Source of the DNA: Haliclona indistincta
Taxonomy: Eukaryota > Porifera > Demospongiae > Haplosclerida > Chalinidae
DNA length: 64,000 nt
Direction: 5' to 3'
NCBI GenBank assembly: GCA_964017065.1
Contig: OZ024792.1
Location: forward strand, 2,847,754 to 2,911,753
Made by a program: the position numbers and the translations under genes. Below the pieces are notes generated by a model, which saw only the letters and a program-made list of their open reading frames with translations, made no database searches and was not told the origin of the DNA. Shown here in pieces: positions 21,471-32,900 of this stretch (positions are counted from its first letter, which is position 1; every line of letters starts with the position of its first letter).

Positions 21471-23873
21471 TTAGTTGTCACTCGAAAATAGATTAGCTAT
21501 GCTGTGTAATGAAGTATAGCGACTTTGCTGTAATTTCTGAACAAACTCGGGCACCATCTCCTGTAAGAAAACATCTAATAATTATTGCAAGATCGACATA
21601 GTTTCCAGTTACCTGATTGTGTCTACAAAAATCATTAGCGGCCGCACATAGAACATTGAATGTTTGTGTTTTATTTGGTATAGCACTGCTGAGTATCGCA
21701 GGAGATCTGAAAACACAAGAATGTGACTCTTTGCGAATAAAGAGGGTCATGCAGGTATGGACTAACATAGCTCTGAGGTAATGGTTAGTAGTAGCTGCTA
21801 CTAGCAAACAGGTAATACACCATACAGCATATGACTCCGGCTCCCTAGAGTAGAGTAGATGAAAGAAAGAAATTTGAGCATTTTAAAATTACGTGACTAC
21901 ATGTTGCAATTGTTTTACACAGCGTTCGTTACTCACTGTTGTATAAAGCTGTCCAGTGAGAGCATGACCCAGTCACTAACTGATGGAGCCAGTGCTGGTG
22001 GAGTAGAGTTCAGCTCATCTAATAGCAACAGCTCAAATGTCTGTGGAGTAAAGTAAAAAATAGCATACCATAAATCAAGACGGATAAAATTGAATTTTTT
22101 TGTGCCTCAACATGGATTAATGTGCAAAATTTCTACTTTTACAATCATTCTATACCTTTATCATGATGGAAGCTACGAGCCAAGGTCGAGAGTGCTGATG
22201 ACTGATCAGTTCAGTGACGACAGTATTGAGAGCATCCACTCTTGGTAGCAAATCAACAATCACGCCAGGTAAAAGCGCCGCCAAAAACGACACCTCAACA
22301 CCAAACCCTTGTCTCAATCTACATACACATAATAATTTGAAATTAACGTATAGACAAGTTTACTTCTCCAGGAAATGACTGATACTCTCTCTGGATTGTA
22401 TAATGGAGTCACTGTGACCAATGACATCATCGTGTAGACCAGAGAATGAACTAGCAGTCTCTTCCCCTGAAGAACAAATTGTTGTTTTTAACAGTCACAA
22501 ATTTAGAGAAAAAAGTGAACTAACCTGTGTACATGCATGTAACTAATAGCGACAATGATGAAAGCGACTTGCAGTATTCACTTTTCACAAAGCTGAGACA
22601 TTATTCGAATAAGAGATACATAAGAGAAGACGCATTACCTGTTGATGGCTAGTTCTGTGAGAGATGAGTGCTCGGATTTAGTCAAAGAGAAGGAGAGTAA
22701 GAGTTGCTCTAAACCAAGTGTAATCACTCTGAACAGCTGTGTTGTTGTGTGCTGGTGATACAGTATGTTCTGAACTGCTCCCAGTAGGTTACTACTGAAG
22801 AGAGTGTCTTGCAGATGGACAGAATGATTCTGTAGCAGCAAAATAGCCAGCGACCACACCAGAGTAGTGTGGAATTCAGTATACCTATAGGACGATACAG
22901 TAACTGAGGTAGTACAGTAGATGGACTCAAACCTGTCAAAATTGTGTAACTGCTGTAGGAGATAGTTGGAGAGAAACTGACCAACTTTAGACACAATGGC
23001 TGACACCATATCTTCAGCCGCGTATAGCAGACCATTGAGACAAGCATCCTAACATGAAACAGAATAAGTGACAGTTTCCACTCCAGTGCTAACACACCTG
23101 TATACCAATGTATGCATCCTCGACTAAAGATGACTCCACATGTTTTGCAATCTTTTCCACTTCACCTTCCTTCTATAAGGACACGTGAGATGTGCTGACA
23201 CTTCATAATCGCGTGCATGCTTACCACTCTCAAGACAGTCGCTGCTTTGATGGCTCCCATGACCAGCACGGCAAGAGTCACTACGTCCTCTGACAGCGAC
23301 TGATCCAGTAAACCCAAGAACGCGTTCAACATCCACTCAAACTGGTTTGACAGGATGAACTGCATGGTCGGACACCAATACAACAGATACCAGCACTTGT
23401 TGAAGCAATGGTAGGTCAATTGGTTGACTCAAAAAATGTTGATAAAGTTCGAGAATTGTAAATACACATGAACTGGTGTCTACTTCCACTGTTCCACGAA
23501 GCTGTGGGGAGTGGTCGCTTCGTAGGGTAATAGGCAGGAGAGAATTTAGCGATAGTTGACCTGGTCCAATGTGGGTGGAGCCAAGTGGACGTTCAAGATT
23601 GTGAGCAAAGATGGGCGGGTGAGTTGGTGAGAGGAATCCTTGCATTAGTGGGAGCTGATAATGGGACGGCAGGTCAGGACGTAGACCACACCTCAGAATC
23701 AGCTGTGACTCAACAAATGATCGATGTACTGAAAGTCTTTTTCCAGCTCTAAAATAGCACCAAAAATTTAAATTTTGAGTTCTGTACACAACTTATGGAG
23801 TAGACAGGAAATTGATGTCCTTGTTTCTGTGTGTGTGCAGCACAACGCCCCAGGATGGGTTGCTGGCTTGTGG
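21471..23873 (-). pseudogene. HTT 3'-end copy 3 (C-HEAT tail)
   Basis: This copy is collinear with HTT exons 36 back to mid-exon 25 and retains introns. A 4-nt insertion near 23,361-23,366 (gaactgcatggtcgg against aaactggtcgg) shifts the frame in the large exon 26 equivalent. Truncation at 23,873 is at the same base as copy 2. Elsewhere it is very close to the intact gene. It contains no start or upstream exon. The shared truncation point of copies 2 and 3 shows they descend from one breakpoint. Confidence 0.93.
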
Positions 23874-25073
23874 CAAACCACGCCTTTGCCACGTGACTTC
23901 CGGCACCATGCAGGATGGGTGAACTTAGCCATACCCAAGACGGGTCTAGGGCAACGTACCGAATTTCCCGAGGTCATTTGTGTCGGTTAATGGCCGAGTT
24001 GTGTAGTGCAATAACTGTAGTTCACCGCACATAACACTGTGAGTGCAATAACATCGCCATCCAAAGATGGCGTACTATGTAATAAGAAATGTTAACATTA
24101 ACAATTATAATTCAAGTGTCATTTAGCCTGAGGGTGAATAGTGTTGTGGAAATGGTCAAGTTCTACATGAAGAAAATGGAACAGTAGAATCTGTCAACAT
24201 GCTCTTACATGCGAAAATGACTACTATATCAGAATGCAAAAATAAGTCACCTAGAAAAAAAATTTCATATCCAAGGTAACCATCTCTGTAACTGACATGA
24301 ACACAGGAGAATGGAAACATCTTTAAACTCACACCGTTGTAAATATAGAGACAAGGTTAACGGCGAATCATGGATCAGACATTGGCAAAATAAACGACTA
24401 ATTCTAGCAAAGATTCTTTAAGGTTACGGGTAGTGCTGCAACAAGTACTCGGAATATACTCGGGTACTCGTTTAATACCATGCAATCGGTTAGTGGAAAC
24501 CTACTCGTGAGTACCAATTCACATGCGTGCACTTAAAGTGCTACATACGGCCAGCCACACGTGTCATACACATGCTGTGTGAAGTCACTGAGTGTAGATT
24601 TTTGAACAAGAACTATCAAAATGTTGATTGAGTGCCTTTATTGATTATTGGTTACTCGCTCGTTTATTGAATAGAGTATTCGGTTATGTGTAAACAGCAC
24701 TAGTTACGGGATACTGATACGATGGGCTTGGCCTGGGTTTCTTTGTGCTGTCAGCAAACAGTGAAGGAGCTAGCTCTACTTACTGATACTTGGAATTCTT
24801 CGAGACCAATAGATAAACAAAGTATAATAAAAGCTGTATCTAATCCATTATGGCAGGCCCAAAATCGTAAAACTATTAACCAAAATTCTCTTCTTGGATG
24901 ATCACCAGCTTGACAAATTTGCGCTTAGAGGTACACAGCGACAGAACGGAGAGATTGACAAGACCTTTTTTAAATTGCTTTTTTTTCTGAAGTGACAGAC
25001 TAGGTGTAAAGTGGCATCTGCAACGTCAAATCCACGTACACATTCTTGTGTAGCTCGAAGACGAAGAGAGATG
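23874..25073. other. Block 2 left flank, no gene recognised
   Basis: This corresponds to 8,866-10,907 without the 9,660-10,496 insertion. It gives the empty-site sequence for that element at about 24,667. Confidence 0.4.
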
Positions 25074-28000
25074 TCACAAAAAGCTCTCGTCAATCCCTCC
25101 GAAAGGCCCTTCTTTACCTAGCAGACCAAGCGGCTTTCTCTACATTTTCTTCTAGAAGCTTATTTTTCGTTACAAAATGCAACACAAACACAATACAAAA
25201 TACATTGTAACCGCAAACAGCTGAACGCGTAACCCCACTAGTATCATGTAACCTTAACTTACCTTCTTCCACTTCATCGATTAGATCCCATACCACACGA
25301 GTTGAACTAGCAAGTTCACCATCCTTCTACAGTGAAATACATTATTGATTAATTTCTTAATATCAATGACGCACCAAAGGTGCAGATGCCTCGGTGGAAT
25401 GCCACCATTTCACATACACAGTAAAGTTAAACTGCAGCTGTTGTACCTTTCTGTACAGCAATCACAATGCAGTACAATAGTTATGCAATCAGAAGGCAAT
25501 CATGTCAGTGCTAACCGCTAATTCAACTGGGTGTGTCTATAATGTTCAGTTCGAGTGCAGGGCACAGCACGTACACGAGCGAGATAGCGCGTCCATAGCT
25601 TGCTTACCCATTTCTTTAGACATACGCTGCTATCCTGTAACCTATCAGCTTTGTAGGCAGTCAATTGTCTACGGAGAACTCTAGATCGCCAGCAACGGCC
25701 ATCGATCGCGAGGTAACCAAAGTTACGCCATAACTTGAGAACGCAGCTTCATATACAAGTCTGCCATGCTGTTCTGAAGTAAAAAATGAACTCACTAGCT
25801 GTAAGACAGCCAATTTTGTCTTTACATCACCAACTAGCTAGATTGCCAGTGATCGCGAGGTAAATAAGCAATCACACCATAACTCATGAACAGAGTCTTA
25901 TAACCAAAATCCTTATAATTCCTTTTCAAGCAAATATCAACTTTAGCATCGTTCCCAGGCTCTTTTTCAGAAAAGAGCCTGGTACAGACTGTCTGCGCAT
26001 GTTCCATTTTCCCCACTTTTCTGGGGGAATTGGATATTCTCGTTACACGTCCGTGACATGCAAGTACTTTCTTTGGCGCGATCATAGACGTTCAGCTAGC
26101 ATATTGCATTGTTTGCTAGCGCTTCTTCACACTCGCAAACGTCAAGAAATGCGTGCAAGAGCTTTCTGAGCAGTAGTTTGCAAGAACAAAATCTCGTGAG
26201 TTATGTCTCCCTGCCCCTTAATCATCTCGCCCACATTATCATGTTTTTATTGCCACTTAAAATTGTTAATATGCGCGCGTGTGTAGACAGTCTGTACCAG
26301 GCCCTTTTTAAAAGAAAGGGACTGGATACGAGGCTAATATCGACTTTAGCTTGTGATGCACGTTTCAGCGCTTAGTTTTCAGCGAGCGATGAGAAATCCT
26401 GTCGACAGACAGATACATACACAGACCAACTACAGTATGCCCCGTGGCTCCACCCACCGAGGCATAATAACATACTTACAAATCGAAGCTGTATTTGAAG
26501 GAACTTCTTCGTTGATTTCTTAATTTCAACAACTTTTTTCAAATCCTAGAAAAAATTGATTTATTAAAATTAATGAACGAATTTCACAAGACTCTCATAA
26601 TTTCACAAGACTCTCATGCAAATTGTAGTGTCAACTGCTCAGTCTAGAGATCTCAAAGATCTGAACAAATCTTGGAAACTAAATTTCCTTGGAAACTAAT
26701 TACAGAGGTTTGCATGTTGCTTGACAAAAATTTTCCTGCTAGCGCAAGCGCATAGCGTGTTTCTGTATAATAATTGTACAGAAAACGTAGTGTGCGCATG
26801 CGCTAGCAGGAAAATTTTTGTCAAGCAACCTGCAAACCTCTGTAAACGCCTTGGCACTGACATTCATTTATCAGTTTCCGTGGTGATCTAAACTTCGTAG
26901 ACACTTCAAACCAATGTACTTACTAGTAACTGTCCTTCAAGTCTTTCCACTCTTCCTCTTTCATTACTTAACAATTTTTCTAAATCCTGGATTGGCACTC
27001 CTTCCTAAAAATTAATATTAAAGAAAATAAAAAGATTTCTAACAAAATCAAAAGGATGTAGGGATAAAGAAATCTGCTACTGGTCCACAATGTAAACCAA
27101 AAAGGAGCAAGCATGGAATGGTAACACGATTGACTTGCTAACAGACCATAGATCCCTACATCAGTGGCTGCTGTGGCCTGACTATAGCTATAGTTCAGCT
27201 AGTTGCTGTTGACTGACACCTGACGTGCTTTGAATTGAACATTTCTGCTTGTGACAAAATATTGATCTTATGTACAGCCACTGATGTAGGGATCTATGGT
27301 CTGTTAGCAAGTCAATAGTGTTATCATTCCATGCTTGCTCCTTAGTAGCAGATTTCTTTATCCCTACATCCTTTTGATTTCGTTAGAAATCTTTTTATTT
27401 TCTTGTTTGTGCCCTTTTTCTTTTTCAGTGAATTTCAAATTTTTGGTGGCGCAGTTCGAATTTGAAAGATAAATGTATCTCCTTGCTTCCACAATTGGTT
27501 TGGTTTGCTTTTGTTGATAATTGCTTTTTAACTTGTAGCTCCAAACTAGCTCATGCATTCATGCATGCTGCAGGATTGCACAGCATACAAGCCCCGCCCA
27601 CTCTGGTTTAGAAATTTCTGTATGGCTGTGATACTATTTGGCAAGCAGCAGAACGGTGATACTACATGAGCTTACTCGGTGAGCTGTTCTTCGAAGGCTC
27701 CAGACGCCAATATGCGCTCTCCATACTACTTACAAATTCGTGTGATTAGTCACGTGCGTATTACATAATCACAATATGGCATCAAACACTTAGCTGACAA
27801 CTGTTCGTGATCGTGAACTCGTCAAATTTATATCGTCGTTTCGCTAAAAAACTTAAGTTCAAAAGGCACATGCCAGGAGAATTTCACGACTGTTCGTGGG
27901 TGTTTTGGTCTTGGCATTGCTCACATAAAGGTGCTAGGCGAGTGGAAGAAAGAAAGAAGAGAAGAAAACGAAGATGATGAAAGTCGATTTTCACCGTTTC

Positions 28001-28930
28001 CAGGTTCGTCACTTTAGCAACAATTTCGAGCAATCTCCTTGCTACTGTAAGATGGGGCAACGCCATAGAGCAGATCTAAGTGTCTTTGGTCGTATAAATT
28101 CATCACCAGGCAAAATATCAGCGTTTGGATGCTAATACATTGTATGTAGCCGCCATCTTGTTTTCTCGTTCATCCCTACATAGGGAGTCACGGTAGTGAC
28201 TCCCTAATACTGCTTATTAATAGAATTTGTAGCCCAGGTGACCCTAAGATCAAAGGCGCCACACAGTGGTTTATCACACGCAATACAGCGGTTTTATTCT
28301 TGCAAGGGTAAAGCGTAAACCGTAGAGCGTAGACCGTAAAGCGTGGAGCACTAATGCATTAAAATATTTTTATCATGCTCCATTGTGTGAATGAATACCA
28401 GTGATTTGACATATTAGTGACTGTAAGGTAACGCTTTACCCTCAAATGTTCCTTGCAAGAAGTAATAAAACCTCTGTACAAGTGTAGAGAATTGACAGGA
28501 ATGTGAATATAATAAGCACATTTAGTCACAACTCAGTTAGGAATGTAACAATGCTGATGCAGGAAGAGAGTCAATGTTTAATCCACATATACAAGCACAC
28601 TCATCAAAACTCTATACTATCGAGATATTTCTCTACCTTCTCAGTAGTCACTATCATCTCAGGTGGCTGATTTTCATTCTGTTCATCTTCTGTAGAAAGA
28701 GATGGAATACAAAACGATTATTATGATGGAGAAGTGCATGCCCAAGAATAGGAGTCTACACCCAAGAAAAATTATAAAGAACAAAATCCTTTAGTTTTCT
28801 CACACCGAGACATGTATTACGAAGTGCAAAACTGTGTCGCAAACGTGGTATGATACTGAACAAACTTACTCGACGACTTGGACTTCAAAGAATGATACTT
28901 GAGTTTTCTCCCTTTCTTGAACCAGCTCAT
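25074..28930 (-). CDS. Gene A: small coiled-coil protein, block 2 copy
   Basis: The same six-exon structure as the block 1 copy can be followed, starting at the ATG 28,930-28,928 (exon 1 28930-28870) and ending at TGA 25,074-25,076. Splice sites and frames are kept, and I saw only substitutions: for example the acidic exon reads KDEQNENQPPEM against KDEQDEKQPPEM, and a VWDLID segment replaces LWDLID. The first intron side of exon 3 now borders a large inverted repeat (27,024-27,405). Retention of the reading frame in both copies suggests both can make protein, unlike the HTT copies. The family is unrecognised. Confidence 0.65.
25372..26466. mobile_element. CGAGGCAT-family element in gene A intron 4, block 2
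   Basis: It has the same ends as 11,205-11,985 but a longer middle: 25,680-26,104 replaces the GATCGCGAGG array with about 420 bp. That insert includes ccaggctctttttcagaaaagagcctgg, a short hairpin. Confidence 0.65.
26700..26845. repeat. Foldback element in gene A intron 3, block 2
   Basis: Block 2 counterpart of 12,201-12,342, with the same arms and slightly different loop length. Confidence 0.85.
27024..27405. repeat. Large inverted repeat in gene A intron 2, block 2
   Basis: Arms of about 60 bp (containing caaaaggatgtagggataaa) pair with 27,345-27,404, and further pairing of tagcaagtcaat and cagtggctg segments extends inward almost to the centre. Block 1 has only part of the left half, so the block 1 locus lost, or block 2 gained, the right half. 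Confidence 0.8.
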
Positions 28931-29930
28931 GATCACGAGAACACGTCACCGATCGAGAGAACACAGAATCTCGTCTCCAGGTAAAGTCAATACCGCGGGA
29001 ATCTTGCACTACGAGCGAGACGAAAAGCTGTTAATGCGTGGATGGTTTAATACACGTGACTAGCAGTGAATTTGATAGGTCAGCAAGTAGATTGGTCTAC
29101 TTCCGCTTTTCGCTTCGTGGTGCAAGATCTTTGCAAATACTAGAACTCTGATTAGAGCACGAGTTGTTGCCGTTCATCACCCATGAAAGTGTCCCATGAA
29201 AAAAATCGACAGTCACAGATTCAGCGGGCTTGCATCTCGGTGTGTAGAGTGGTTTGACCCGAACATAGAGCGGACAAACAGAGAAGCACCAAGTCCTTCC
29301 TTTTTGCAGGAAAAAAATAAAAACACTATCAACACGTCCCATATCAACATGTCCCATCTGACACACTCACACAGATGTCCCATATCTAGTAACAACAGAT
29401 TGTTATCAATCAATTCTATGACATTCCTCTCATTACCTGAAGGTGTAGCCCAGTGAGATGCAGCTTATGAGGATGTTGCTGACAGAGTCTACTTTCAAAG
29501 CTGTGATTGCGTGTAAGATTTTTGTTGTAGGCAAATACTGAGTGAGCTTGCTCTGGATACTACACCATCTTTCTATTTTTATAATAGACAGATTCAAACT
29601 TAAGATGTATGTTTGTGAATGAATTAATGATACTCACCTGAAGTTTATAGGCAGTGCTACAGCTAGCTACCTCATCTCAAGACCTGACCTGACAGCAGCT
29701 AGTAGAAATGTGACTTGTGCAACAGCATCCTAGTGCACGCACGAGACATTCAAACACAACAGTAAGCCACATAACAAGAATCAGTACAGAATGCCACTAT
29801 TATGAATTTAAAACTCCCGCCAAGAGTGAACCCCGCCTTCAAGATAGCCACACCTTAATTGCTATTCACACGTGGGTTCTTTGCGGCGTGTTCTCTCTGT
29901 CTGATCAATCCGCCGGAACGTGTTATCATA

Positions 29931-32900
29931 ATGTCTGGTTGGTTCAAGAGAAGACCTAAGTATGATCCATTGAAGTCCGAGTTATTGAGTGAGTTTATTC
30001 AGTTGTTAGAAAGCTGCTAGCTAATACGAGTCATCGCCTAGTATTGAAGGGTGTGGCCCGCCAAGGTGTCTGAAAGTGAAATATCAAGCTTCTAAGCAGA
30101 CTCTAGACAATCTAATCATTTATGTTGTTCAATGCAGTGTCACTGTTCCTATCTACTGCCCCTGCACAGAAGACATGACACAAGCATGCTAGTGCAAATA
30201 TCACGCATTTCAGCCTGCTAGCGCTATAAAGTATGCATGTAATAAAAAAAATGCAGGAGATTTAGGGTTGGTACAGCAAATTTCAGCTACATGTATCTTG
30301 AAACACTTGTCTAATGTCTAATGTTCAATCCAGCATTTCATCCACTTAACACTTTAGCGCTAACTAGTAAGTGAGCCTGAGAAAGAGAGTTATGGCTTCA
30401 AGTTTGTGAAAATTGTACTGAGCTGCTCTAGGAATTGCAGCTATTAAAACACATGATAATTAAAATTAAAAATCCAGGTCATCAGCATGCAAATAGCCAC
30501 AGTTACCAGACCATGCACGACAAGCAGCAAAAGGAAATTATTCTTAAGAAAATAAACGAATTGTAACGTATTGTAACGTATTGAACCAAGAGTTGGTCAC
30601 TTTCATTATGCATCTTTCCTGTCATCAAATGCATGATAAAATTTACTGTAATGCTTCCTCAGGCTCAATTCTGCATTTTGCTAGGTAAAGTGGATGAAGG
30701 TGGATGAAATGCTGGATCCTTGGACATTAGACATTAGACAAGTGTTTCAAGATAGCTTGGCTTGGCGCACTACCTTGGCTCTTATGTGCTGCTAGTGTAG
30801 GCAATCATAATATTTTATTCTTGCTCTTTCTACAGAGGACCAACAAGAGAAAAAGGAGCCATCTAAGAAGGTCTAGAAATGATCTGCTTTGATAAACATG
30901 CTTGTACAAGCTTAGTACATGTGTTTTAAAGTGTCTGTTTGCAGCTAGACTATCACTGGATGTGCTAATTTCCTTCCAATCAAAAATAGTTCTTCATACA
31001 TGATTCTATCTGCAAACTAAGTCATGGCTGTTCATGGCTGGATACTGATGTGTACAATCAGTATCTACCCATGAACAGCTTGCTAGAAGATAATCTATTC
31101 TAGGTTGTTTACTTTATCATGTTGAGTTGGGGTGACATTTGAACACTAGTGTATTGTAGCCACCATTTTGCTTCAGTTCATCCCTACATAGGACTCCACT
31201 ACTGTGCAACCCTAATATCGTTGTTGTTCTGCTATAGTACGTTTGTTAATTATTATCCAGGATTTGAAAAAACTGTTAAGAAAGGAGAGAGCCAGAGCTA
31301 AAAAACTTGAAGCAGAGATACAGGTATGTGCAGTGCTGTTGTTACATGTGTACATATGGGATTGGTCAAACACTACATTTGGTGCTTAAAGCACTTCGTA
31401 AGTGCTGCTTGAAGCAAAAGCACAGCTTGATAATGCACTAGTCGATTAGTGTGCTGGACAGAATGTATTGTCGCATGGTCATTGGTCTATTATGTACCAC
31501 CACATGTTCATTATTGTGTCAATCGGTGTGTTTGTTGTGACAGGTTACGTTTTGCCCATGTATTATACAAATACATGACAATGGAGAAATATGGACTTCT
31601 TGAAAATGCTTGAGCTCATGAAAAGACTAGAATGATTAAAAACCAGCTAGAAATTCAATATTATACATGGGATAGTTTGTTTTCGGGTGCCATCATGAAT
31701 TGCAGTCATCCCTATATACCACTGCTTAGCGGCTGTGGTAATGCAATTACTCAATCACTAAAATGCCTCACCCATCACTGCTAGTATTAGTGATTTATAT
31801 TTTTTCTAGGAATTGAAAGTAGTTATAAGGAAGGAAGATATTACAATAAGACGTATTGACATGGAGATTGAAGAAGTAAGTACATTACAAAAGTGTAGTT
31901 CTATGAGCAGTAGTTACAACATGTAGTCCAGGCTACATGCATAAAATAATTATTTTAAAAAGATTCAAAAGGATGAGGAAATCTAGCTGCCACTGGCCCA
32001 CAATGTAAACCAACCAGGAGATAACACAGTAGGATTAGCCAGTCAATCATGTTACTATTTCGTGTTACATCCTTATTTGGGCCAGTGGCAGATTTCCTCA
32101 TTGCTAATCTAACACCTTATAGAAATCTTTTATTTTCTTGTTTGTGTCCTTTTTCTTAATTATCAGTGAGATTTCATATTTTTGTGCAGTTCAGGCATAG
32201 ACGTAGTATCCCTTAGAGGGCCTGGCAACGCGTGCCATAGCCTCGTACCCAGGCCCAACCCCTTTTTAGAAGGGGAATTGGGCCTGGTAAGGTTGCCATA
32301 GTTTTCATGTTTCGCCGTATTTCAATATTACACTCTTCTTATTCATTGTACGTTACCGTTTCGTGTTGAGTACGTTGAACAAGACAGTTGAATCTTTCCA
32401 CTAAAGACCCAGAAAATAGACTTGGTAGTTGTTGGCTCATCGCAAACACGACAAACGTCTAGTCTAGATCTCATCGCCGCCATAGCGCAAACGAACCGTA
32501 GACTTAACTGCACGCAGCATGCAATTTATGCGTCGTATCTCGTAACGAACAAGTGTCACACGTGAGTTTCACGTGACTAAATACTGCAATCTGATTGGCA
32601 GCGCCTCTTTTTGTGCGCACAATGTAAACATGAAAACTGTAGCAACCTTACCAGGCCATCATTTCTCGTCAGAGAGGTGTGGCCTGGGTACGAGGCTACG
32701 CGTGCCAATGCCCAATGCATTTACATTACAGACGACAAGCTCTTTGATGTGAGTCCGCGTTACGGGTTAAACATTAGTTGTGCACGCGTCTGTTCTGGTA
32801 TCCTCGCAAAAAGGTGCTGGTTGCTAGGACAGTTCTTAGCGACTACGTTGGGACAGTCGAACACGTTGGGACAGTCCACCATGGTGCCAGCTCTTTGTCG

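Larger units (their letters stand above)
8866..23873. repeat. Tandem segmental duplication block 1 (15.0 kb)
   Basis: The block starts where sequence leaves HTT exon 25 at 8,865/8,866 and ends at the identical junction 23,873/23,874. It is followed directly by a second copy in the same orientation. It contains gene A, gene B, several MITEs and HTT 3' copy 3. Collinearity with block 2 is close throughout, broken only by transposon-sized indels and small replacements. Confidence 0.92.

Noticed and set aside
21493..21807. Open frame of 104 codons reading through HTT exons 34-35 in copies 2 and 3
   Set aside because: It spans the 56-60 bp intron 34. Splicing at gttagt/ttttcag gives the conserved huntingtin sequence, and the intron length differs among copies.
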